This document shows positions 26,641-33,746 of a DNA stretch of 64,000 nucleotides, piece by piece. The translations under genes were made by a program, and so were the position numbers. Within the stretch, counting starts at the first letter, position 1. Each line of letters starts with the position of its first letter. Source of the DNA: Nonomuraea endophytica (lineage in GTDB: Bacteria; Actinomycetota; Actinomycetes; Streptosporangiales; Streptosporangiaceae); contig NZ_JACHIN010000008.1 in assembly GCF_014203235.1 (NCBI RefSeq), forward strand, positions 112,464 to 176,463, in the 5' to 3' direction. Below the pieces are notes generated by a model that saw only the letters and a list, made by a program, of their open reading frames with translations, searched no databases and was not told the DNA's origin.

Positions 26641-29297
26641 AGACCCTGCGGCTGGCTCGGGTGCATCCCGGCGCCCTCGCCATGCTCGCCGTCCTCACCC
26701 TGAGCGCCTGCCTGCTCATCGCGGGCATGCCGCGGATGATGCAGGGGGCCTTCAACCGGGCGATGGCGCAGTATCTCGACGCCGCCCCGGCGCAGCAGGC
26801 CGACCTGACCGCGCTCGCCACCTCCAACGGGATCCGGCAGGACATCGACTCCGTCGAGCGGTTCAAGCTCTGGGACGCGGAGGTGCGCAAGCTGCTCCCG
26901 GCCGGGCTGCGGCCGGTCGTGCGCCCTCCCGCCGCGGGCACCTCGCACATGAGCGCCAAGACCTCGCGCACCCCGGTGCACGACACCGGCGGCATGAGGT
27001 ACATCAACCTGGCCTGGCTGTCCGACGCCGACCGGCGCGTGCAGTGGATCGAGGGACGGGCGCCGGGCAAACCATCCACCAAGCGCTTCGAGAACACCGA
27101 CATCCCCCTCTTCGAGGTCGGCGTCGTCGCCGAGGCGGCCACGAAGATGGGGCTCACGATCGGCACCGAGCAGATCATCGGCGAGAGCGACTACGCCGCG
27201 ATCAAGGTCGTCGGCATCTTCAAGGCGCTCAACCCGGCCGACCGCTGGTGGAGCCACAACGCCGACGCGCTCAACGTCAACGAGGTGCAGCCGCCGGGCA
27301 AGCTGGACCTCGAGAAGTCCATCACCGCGCTGATCCCCCCCGCCGCGCTGACCGTGCTGAGCGGCCAGGCCCGCCAGCTCGACTACCGCTGGGTCCTGTC
27401 CGTCGACACCGCCGCCCTCGGCAGCCTCGACCCCGTCGAGGTGCAGGCCGCCATCAAGGACTACGACAAGGCGCTCGCGCTCAACGCCAAGGGCGACTTC
27501 GCGCACCGCCTCGACACCCAGCTCGCCAACCTCATCGCCGCCTTCCTCACCAAGCTGGCCACCGCGCAGACGATCATGTACCTGGCGCTGGGCGGGCTGC
27601 TCATGGTCGCGCTCGGCGTCATCGTGCTCGGCGTGCAGCTCGTGCTCGACCGCATCGACCAGGCGCTCGGCCTGATGCGGGCGCGCGGCGCCGCGCTGCG
27701 CCAGATCATCGCGACCGCGGGCGGGCTCACCGCCGCCGCCCTGCTGCCCGCGGTCCTCGCCGGGTGCAGCCTGGCCCACCTCGTGCCCGGACCCGCCGTC
27801 GCCCTGGTGCACATCGGCCCCGCGCTGCTGCTGCTCACCGGCATCGGCTACGCCTGCGCCCGAGCCGCCCTGGAGCACCGCGCGCCCCTGAACGAGCGGC
27901 GCGGCGACGTGGCCACCGCCAAGCCGTCGGCCAAGCGGATCACGCTGGAAGTCCTGGTCATCGGGCTCGCCCTGGTCGGCGCGTACCTGATCCGCACCCG
28001 CGGGCTCACCACCGACGTGGCCACGCAGGGTCAGGACCCGTTCCTGCTGTTCGTCCCGATCGCGCTCACGCTGGCCGCCGCGCTGATCACCCTGCGCTGC
28101 TATCCCTACCCCCTGCGCCTCATCGTACGGCTGGCGGCACGGGCCCGGCCCGCCGTACCCTTCCTGGGCCTGACCAGGGCGGCCCGCGCCCGCTCCTTCA
28201 GCGTGCTGCCCGTGCTGATCCTGCTGCCCGCGCTGGCCGTGTCGGTGTTCGCCTCGCTGATCTCCAGCGGCATCGTCCGCACCCAGGAGGTCGCCGTGTG
28301 GCAGAAGGCCGGCGCGCCGATCCGCGTCGAGTACGCCGGCATCTTCACCGACGAGGCCATAGCCCAGATCGGCCGGACGCCCGGCGTCGACCAGGTCGTC
28401 CCCGCGCAGCTCGGCAAGGTGCAGATCGGGTTCACCGCCGAGCGGGCCGACATCCTCGCCGTCGACCTGGCCGCGTGGAGCAAACTCATCGCCGACGCCC
28501 CGATCACCCTGCCCGCCCAGCCCGGCGGCGACGGCATCCCCGCGCTCGTCTCGCCCGCCATGAAGGGCCGCGGCACCATCGACGTCGGCTGGCAGAACCG
28601 GATGAAGGTCCGCGAAGCCGGCGTCATCGAGAAGGTGCCCGGGTTCTTCAGCCAGGGCCGCTTCCTCGTCGTGCCGCTGGACGCCAACCAGCGGGCCGGC
28701 ACCCGCGTCAACGTCAACACCCTGCTCATCAGCGGCAGCGCCGACCCCGCCCAGGTCCGGGCGGAAGCCGTCAAGGCGGTCTCGGCCGCGGTCAAGGGCG
28801 GCGACAGCGCCAAGCTGATCACCGTGGCCGGCGCCGCCGAGGCCCGCGCGGCCATCACCGGTGACGCGCTGACCGGCACCGTCCTGGCCATCCTGCGCAT
28901 CGTGACCGTGGCGCTGGCGGCGTACGCGCTGGTCGCGGTCGTGGTGACCCTCGTGATCAGCGCGGCCGAACGGGCCGCGGCGCTGTCGTTCCTGCGTACG
29001 CTGGGACTGTCGGCACGCCAGGCACAGGGACTGACCGTCCTGGAGATCTCCCCGATGATCGTGCTGACCTCGCTGGCCGGGCTCGCGCTCGGCCTCGTCC
29101 TGCCCGCCGCGCTCGGTCCCGGCGTCGACCTGTCGGCCTACACCGGCGACCTCGGCGTCCAGAGCTACGACCTCGACCTGTTGACTCCCACGCTCCTGGC
29201 CGCCGGGCTGACCGGCGTCGCCGTAGTGGGCGCCTACGCGCACACCGCCATCAGCCGTCGCCGCAGCCTCGGCTCCGTACTCCGAGTGGGTGAGTGA
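26637..29297 (+). CDS. FtsX/MacB-type ABC permease, second subunit, copy 2
   Basis: 886 residues from ATG 26637. Paralogue of the gene at 20747: N-terminal KTLRLARVHPGALAMLAVLT versus NPLRLARTHAGALAVLAALV, a common RARSFSVLPVL stretch, and the late LRTLGLSARQAQGLTVLEIS. Helices frame two extracytoplasmic domains. The gene overlaps both neighbours (ATGA before, GTGA after), so it is translated with the ATPase at 29294. Confidence 0.87.
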   Translation: MKTLRLARVHPGALAMLAVLTLSACLLIAGMPRMMQGAFNRAMAQYLDAAPAQQADLTALATSNGIRQDIDSVERFKLWDAEVRKLLPAGLRPVVRPPAAGTSHMSAKTSRTPVHDTGGMRYINLAWLSDADRRVQWIEGRAPGKPSTKRFENTDIPLFEVGVVAEAATKMGLTIGTEQIIGESDYAAIKVVGIFKALNPADRWWSHNADALNVNEVQPPGKLDLEKSITALIPPAALTVLSGQARQLDYRWVLSVDTAALGSLDPVEVQAAIKDYDKALALNAKGDFAHRLDTQLANLIAAFLTKLATAQTIMYLALGGLLMVALGVIVLGVQLVLDRIDQALGLMRARGAALRQIIATAGGLTAAALLPAVLAGCSLAHLVPGPAVALVHIGPALLLLTGIGYACARAALEHRAPLNERRGDVATAKPSAKRITLEVLVIGLALVGAYLIRTRGLTTDVATQGQDPFLLFVPIALTLAAALITLRCYPYPLRLIVRLAARARPAVPFLGLTRAARARSFSVLPVLILLPALAVSVFASLISSGIVRTQEVAVWQKAGAPIRVEYAGIFTDEAIAQIGRTPGVDQVVPAQLGKVQIGFTAERADILAVDLAAWSKLIADAPITLPAQPGGDGIPALVSPAMKGRGTIDVGWQNRMKVREAGVIEKVPGFFSQGRFLVVPLDANQRAGTRVNVNTLLISGSADPAQVRAEAVKAVSAAVKGGDSAKLITVAGAAEARAAITGDALTGTVLAILRIVTVALAAYALVAVVVTLVISAAERAAALSFLRTLGLSARQAQGLTVLEISPMIVLTSLAGLALGLVLPAALGPGVDLSAYTGDLGVQSYDLDLLTPTLLAAGLTGVAVVGAYAHTAISRRRSLGSVLRVGE

Positions 29298-30220
29298 ACG
29301 TGAACCCGACCCTGTCCGAGCTGGAAGCCCAGGCGAGCCAGGAGAAGGCCGCCTTCGGCGGTGACGCGCACATCGTCTGTGACAACCTCGTCCGCATCTA
29401 CAAGACCGAGGGCGTCGAGGTCGTCGCCCTGCAGGGCCTGGACCTGCTGGTGCAGAAGGGCGAACTGGTCGCCATCGTCGGCGCGTCGGGCTCCGGCAAG
29501 TCGACCCTGCTGAACGTGCTGTCCGGCCTCGACGTCCCCACCGCCGGCCTGGCCAAGGTGGCGGGCACCGACCTGCTGTCCATGGCGGCCAAGGACCGGC
29601 TGCGCTACCGGCGCGAGGTCGTCGGCTTCATCTGGCAGCAGACGGCGCGCAACCTGCTGCCGTACCTGACCGCCCAGGAGAACGTCGAGCTGCCCATGAA
29701 GCTGGCCGGCAAGGCCCGCAAGGGGCGGGCCGCCGAGCTGCTGACGCTGCTCGGTGTCGACTACTGCGCCGACCGCCGGCCGTCCGAGATGTCCGGCGGC
29801 GAGCAGCAGCGCGTCGCCATCGCCGTGGCGCTGGCCAACTCTCCGCAGCTCATCCTCGCCGACGAGCCCACCGGCGAGCTCGACAGCGACACCTCGGAGG
29901 AGGTGTTCCACGCGCTGCGCAAGGCCAACCGGGAGCTCGGCGTCACTGTCGTCATCGTCACCCACGACCCGCTCGTCTCCGAGCAGGTCGATCGCACGAT
30001 CGGCATCCGCGACGGCCGTACCTCCAGCGAGACGCTGCGCCGCGAGGGCGCCGAGGGTCAGATCGTCGCCGAGGAGTACGCCGTCCTCGACCGCGTCGGC
30101 CGCCTCCAGCTGCCCCGGGACTTCATGAACGCCCTGGAGCTGGAGCGGCGCGTACGTCTCGAACTCGAGTCCGACCACATCGGCGTATGGCCGGCGCGTG
30201 AGGAGAGCAACGGTGAGTGA
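29294..30220 (+). CDS. ABC ATPase for the FtsX-type permeases, with C-terminal extension
   Basis: 308 residues from GTG 29294, overlapping the permease stop. LolD/MacB-type nucleotide-binding domain: Walker A GASGSGKST (residues 63-71), Q-loop IWQQTARNLLPYL, signature MSGGEQQR, Walker B LILADEPTGELD. After the H-loop (VTHD) come about 75 extra residues (EEYAVLDRVGRLQLPRDFM and on) that are rare in this family and could be a regulatory or coupling domain. It energises at least the permease pair directly upstream. Confidence 0.92.
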   Translation: MNVNPTLSELEAQASQEKAAFGGDAHIVCDNLVRIYKTEGVEVVALQGLDLLVQKGELVAIVGASGSGKSTLLNVLSGLDVPTAGLAKVAGTDLLSMAAKDRLRYRREVVGFIWQQTARNLLPYLTAQENVELPMKLAGKARKGRAAELLTLLGVDYCADRRPSEMSGGEQQRVAIAVALANSPQLILADEPTGELDSDTSEEVFHALRKANRELGVTVVIVTHDPLVSEQVDRTIGIRDGRTSSETLRREGAEGQIVAEEYAVLDRVGRLQLPRDFMNALELERRVRLELESDHIGVWPAREESNGE

Positions 30221-30911
30221 GCCCCTGGTCGTCGTCGACGGGCTGCGCAAGGTCTACCGGTCGGGCCCCAAGGAGGTCGTGGCCCTGCGCGAGGTGTCCT
30301 TCCAGGCCTTCCCCGGCGAGCTGATCGCCATCCGCGGCCGGTCGGGCTCCGGCAAGACCACGCTCCTGAACCAGATCGGCGGCCTGGACCGTCCCGACGC
30401 CGGCCGGGTCGTCGTGGCGGGCGAGGAGGTCACCGCGATGAGCGAGGACGCCCTGCTCGCGCTGCGGCGCGACACCGTCGGCTTCGTCTTCCAGTCCTTC
30501 GGCCTCATCCCGGTGCTGTCGGCCGCCGAGAACGTCGGCGTGCCCATGCGCCTCGCGCGCACGCCCGTGGAAGAGCGCGAGAAGCGGGTACGCATGCTGC
30601 TGGCCCTCGTCGGCCTCGAACAACACGTCAACCAGCGCCCCTACGAACTGTCCGGCGGCCAGCGCCAGCGCGTGGCCATCGCGCGCTCGCTGGCCAACCG
30701 GCCGAGGCTGCTCATCGCCGACGAGCCGACCGGCCAGCTCGACTCCCAGACCGGCCGCCAGATCATGCAGCTCATCCGGGCGCTGGTGCGCAGCGAGGGC
30801 GTGACGGCGCTGGTCGCCACCCACGACCCGAGCCTGATCACGCTGGCCGACCGGGTGCTGGAGATCAGCGACGGCGTGGTTCAGGAAGCGGCGCTGCTGC
30901 AGGACTCCTGA
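30213..30911 (+). CDS. Second ABC ATPase of the FtsX-type system (LolD/MacB-like)
   Basis: 232 residues from GTG 30213, with AGGAG 8 nt upstream; an in-frame start 15 bp earlier is less likely. Walker A GRSGSGKTT, signature LSGGQRQR, Walker B LLIADEPTGQLD, H-loop ATHD. It lacks the C-terminal extension of its neighbour. Two different ATPases with two permease pairs suggest either two parallel transporters or one hetero-complex. It overlaps the convergent MFS gene by 47 bp at the 3' end. Confidence 0.92.
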   Translation: MSEPLVVVDGLRKVYRSGPKEVVALREVSFQAFPGELIAIRGRSGSGKTTLLNQIGGLDRPDAGRVVVAGEEVTAMSEDALLALRRDTVGFVFQSFGLIPVLSAAENVGVPMRLARTPVEEREKRVRMLLALVGLEQHVNQRPYELSGGQRQRVAIARSLANRPRLLIADEPTGQLDSQTGRQIMQLIRALVRSEGVTALVATHDPSLITLADRVLEISDGVVQEAALLQDS

Positions 30912-32049
30912 CGACGACGGCGGCGAGGTTGGCCGCCATCACCAGCACCCCCGCCACCAGCAGCAGCCCCGTGCCGCCGGTCAACCCGGCCAGCGGCACC
31001 GCCACGGCCAGCCCGAACGGCCGCGACGCGAACGAGATCAGCTGGTCGAACGAGCGCACCCGCCCCAGCGCCGCCTCCGGGATCTCCTCGGCCACGACCG
31101 TCTCCCACAACGGGCTCAGCAGGCCCAGCCCGAACATCGCCACCAGATACGCCCCCGCCAGCACCCAGACCGGGGCGGCGAACGCCAGCGCGGCCATCGG
31201 CAGCACGTACAGCGCCGCGCTCACCTGGACCACCACCAGCGGGCGGCGGATGGGCAGCCTGGGAGCGACGAGCACGCCCGCGACCAGGCCGACGGTGCCG
31301 CACTGCACGATCAGCACCCAGCCGGCCTCGCCCGCCACGCCCGTGACGGCCAGCGGGCCCAGGGTCAGGAAGAGGCCGGCGGCGAAGTGCCAGACGCCGT
31401 GGCCGAGCACGCTGGTCAGGAACCATCGTCTGCGCCTGACCTCCTGCCAGCCCTCGCGCAGCTCGGCGCCGAAGGAGCGGCGGTCGGCGGGGTGGGGCGG
31501 GCTTGCCGTACGGACTGAGCCGAGGGTGAGTGCCGAGCACGCGAACAACAGCCCGGTCAGCAGCGCCGCCCAGCCAGGACCCGCCACGAGCACCACCCCG
31601 CCCGCGAGCGCGGGCGCCACCACCGCCGACAGGCTCGTCGCCACGCCGATGCGCGCGTTGACCCGCAACCGGTCCCGCTCGGGCACGACCGCCACCACCA
31701 GCCGGGGCACGGCCGGCATCCCGAACGCGATCGCCACCCCCGCGGCGGCCGAGAGAACGGCCAGGTCGAGGATCCGGTTCACGCCGAGCAGCAGCTCGGC
31801 GCCGATGCCTAACTGGGTGAGACAGCGGACCAGGTCCGCGCCCAGCGCCACCCGCTCCGGCCTCATGCGGTCGGCGAGCACCCCGCCGATGGGCAGGAAC
31901 AGCAGCAGCGGGACGAGTTCGGCGGCGAGCACCAGTCCGAGGTCGGCGCCGGAGCCGGTGGTGCGCAGGACGGCGAGGGTGAGGGTGGTGGGGATCAAGG
32001 CGGTGGCGAGGGCGGACAGCGCGCGCCCGGCCAGCAGGCGGTTCGTCAT
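30865..32049 (-). CDS. MFS transporter
   Basis: 394 residues from ATG 32049 (MTNRLLAGRALSALATALIP), with about twelve membrane segments. The GGVLADRMRPERVAL stretch is the MFS loop 2-3 motif. No ribosome binding site is seen, and the -10 box ends 8 nt before the ATG, so the message is nearly leaderless. The divergent MarR gene and the operator between them make a drug or metabolite efflux pump the likely role; the ligand is unknown. Confidence 0.85.
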   Translation of the reverse strand: MTNRLLAGRALSALATALIPTTLTLAVLRTTGSGADLGLVLAAELVPLLLFLPIGGVLADRMRPERVALGADLVRCLTQLGIGAELLLGVNRILDLAVLSAAAGVAIAFGMPAVPRLVVAVVPERDRLRVNARIGVATSLSAVVAPALAGGVVLVAGPGWAALLTGLLFACSALTLGSVRTASPPHPADRRSFGAELREGWQEVRRRRWFLTSVLGHGVWHFAAGLFLTLGPLAVTGVAGEAGWVLIVQCGTVGLVAGVLVAPRLPIRRPLVVVQVSAALYVLPMAALAFAAPVWVLAGAYLVAMFGLGLLSPLWETVVAEEIPEAALGRVRSFDQLISFASRPFGLAVAVPLAGLTGGTGLLLVAGVLVMAANLAAVVVRSPAAAPLPEPRRR

Positions 32050-32057
32050 GGCCTGGG

Positions 32058-32087
32058 ATAGTATTTCGCTGGCGAATGATTCGTCAA
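32058..32087 (-). promoter_or_regulatory. Promoter of the MFS gene
   Basis: On the coding strand TTGACG (32087-32082), an 18-bp spacer, then TACTAT (32063-32058). The operator at 32062-32094 covers the spacer and the -35 box and touches the -10 box. Confidence 0.65.
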
Positions 32088-32094
32088 CAAAATA
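32062..32094. promoter_or_regulatory. MarR-type operator candidate
   Basis: A 15-bp imperfect inverted repeat: TATTTCGCTGGCGAA (32062-32076), spacer TGA, and TTCGTCAACAAAATA (32080-32094), whose reverse complement matches the left arm at 12 of 15 positions. Binding there would block the MFS promoter and sit next to the MarR promoter. Confidence 0.6.
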
Positions 32095-32117
32095 CTTGGT
32101 GGGCGTATGATCCAATC

Positions 32118-32603
32118 GTGGAAGACTCCGTCGACCGTCACCTGGCCCGCTGGCGCGGCAAGGCCCCCTACGACGAGCTGGTCGAGGGGGTGGTGACCCG
32201 GATGCAGATGCTGGTCAAGCACCTCCACCAGACGAAGGCGGCGGCGCTGGCCGAGGTGGGGATGCAGGACTTCGAGTTCGAGACGCTGCACCGGCTGATG
32301 GCGCACTCCGGTGGCGCGACGCCTTCTGTGCTGGCGGCTGAGTTGCTGCTGTCACCGGCGGGGATGACGGGGCGGCTCGACACGCTCGAACGGTCGGGGC
32401 TTATCCGGCGGGTGCGGAGCACAGATGACCGGCGGCGGGTGGACGTGGAGCTTACTGACCGCGGACGCGAACTGTGGACCGAGGCCATGCAGATCCGGGC
32501 GGAGGTGGAGTCGGAGATGATCTCGGCACTGTCGCTCGAGGATCGCGTGACGCTGGACGGCCTCCTAAAACAACTCCTCCACAACGTCGAATCCCCCCAC
32601 TAA
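32118..32603 (+). CDS. MarR-family transcriptional regulator
   Basis: 161 residues from GTG 32118. TATGAT at 32106-32111 lies 6 nt before the GTG and there is no ribosome binding site, so the mRNA is probably leaderless and the longer upstream frame is not used. Winged helix at residues about 55-110: SVLAAELLLSPAGMTGRLDT, then LIRRVRSTDDRRRVDVELTD (the wing). Divergent from the MFS gene with a shared operator; it most likely represses both. Confidence 0.88.
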   Translation: MEDSVDRHLARWRGKAPYDELVEGVVTRMQMLVKHLHQTKAAALAEVGMQDFEFETLHRLMAHSGGATPSVLAAELLLSPAGMTGRLDTLERSGLIRRVRSTDDRRRVDVELTDRGRELWTEAMQIRAEVESEMISALSLEDRVTLDGLLKQLLHNVESPH

Positions 32604-33040
32604 CCCCCACCCCCACCAGCCTGCGCGCCCCCATTAGCCTGCGCGCTCCGCCAGCCCTCGCCCGCCCAGCCTGCGCGCCCTCCACCAGCCTGCGCACGCC
32701 ACCAGCCCTCGCCCGCTGAGCCTGCGCGCCCCACCCGCGCTCCACCCGCCCAGCCCTTCGCACTCCACCAGCCTGCGCACGCCGCCAGCCCTCCGCCCAC
32801 CCAGCCTGTGCACCCCACCGGCCCTCCGGCCGCACAGCCTGTGCACCCCACCGGCCCTCCGGCCGCACAGCCTGCGCTTGCCCTTCTGACCACGCGGGCT
32901 CTCTGCCGCCCGCAAGCCCTTGCGGCCCCTTGGCTTCGGCCGCTTGCCCGTGTGACACGTTGGCCGGTTGGGCCGCGTTATCCACAGCCCCCGCCTCACC
33001 CCCAGAACCCCGTTCGCCCGATCCCCCTCACCCCGCCCCG
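32604..33040. repeat. Degenerate tandem repeats and C-rich non-coding stretch
   Basis: No gene is supported. From 32604 to about 32880 short units around AGCCTGCGC, AGCCCTC and CACCAG repeat irregularly. Between about 32805 and 32875 a longer unit containing CACCCCACCGGCCCTCCGGC is present in two identical copies. The plus strand is strongly C-rich and G-poor. The final part is the comEA upstream region. Confidence 0.7.
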
Positions 33041-33056
33041 CCGTACCGTCACTGCC

Positions 33057-33746
33057 GTGCGCTCCCCCGATCCCACCAGCGAGCAGGCCATAGCCGAGGC
33101 GAGGCTGCGATCGATCACCCATCCGGGGACGGGCGAGCGCACCCCAAACCTCCCACCCACCTTCCAGGCATTCCGCGCAGCGGTAACCGCCCAAGCCCCA
33201 ACCCGCACCGGCGTACGCGTCCTCATAGCCATAGGCGCTCTGGCAGCAGCCGTAGCCGCGTTCACCTTCTGGCGCTCAGCCCCCACCCCAGCCCCACTAC
33301 CACCACCCCCGGCAGCAACCACCCCGCGCCCCACCGCCTCGGTAACCATCCACGTCACCGGCAAAGTACGCACCCCAGGCGTCTACCGCCTCCCCACCGG
33401 CTCCCGCGTCACGGACGCCCTGACAGCCGCCGGAGGCCTGCGAAAAGGCACCGACCCAACCCCCCTGAACCTGGCCCGCCGCCTGATAGACGGCGAACAG
33501 ATAGCAGTGGGCACCCCCGAGGCAGCAGCAGCCCTGGCCGCAAACCCAACAACCTCAATAGTCGACCTGAACACCGCCACCCCCATCCAACTGGAGCAGT
33601 TACCAGGCGTAGGCGAGGTCCTGGCCTCCCGCATAGCCGAGTTCCGCGACACCCACGGCGGTTTCACCAGCATCGACCAGCTCAAGGAGGTGACAGGCAT
33701 AGGCCCGCGCAAATATGAAGAGCTCAAAGACCGAGTCCGCGTATAG
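33057..33746 (+). CDS. comEA: ComEA-type DNA-binding competence protein
   Basis: 229 residues from GTG 33057, with TACCGT (33044-33049) 7 nt upstream (leaderless candidate). One membrane anchor near residues 57-75, a proline-rich linker (PTPAPLPPPPAATTPRP), an SLBB domain (VTGKVRTPGVYRLPTGSRVT) and two C-terminal helix-hairpin-helix motifs (LEQLPGVGEVLASRIAEF, LKEVTGIGPRKYEELKDRV). ComEA binds incoming double-stranded DNA at the outer face of the membrane. Overlaps comEC by 32 bp. Codon use is odd: many ATA, GTA, GCA and CCA codons. Confidence 0.92.
   Translation: MRSPDPTSEQAIAEARLRSITHPGTGERTPNLPPTFQAFRAAVTAQAPTRTGVRVLIAIGALAAAVAAFTFWRSAPTPAPLPPPPAATTPRPTASVTIHVTGKVRTPGVYRLPTGSRVTDALTAAGGLRKGTDPTPLNLARRLIDGEQIAVGTPEAAAALAANPTTSIVDLNTATPIQLEQLPGVGEVLASRIAEFRDTHGGFTSIDQLKEVTGIGPRKYEELKDRVRV

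Noticed and set aside
23431..29243. Two very long minus-strand frames (1068 and 877 codons)
   Set aside because: Mirror images of the ABC permease genes, whose plus-strand frames have clear FtsX features.
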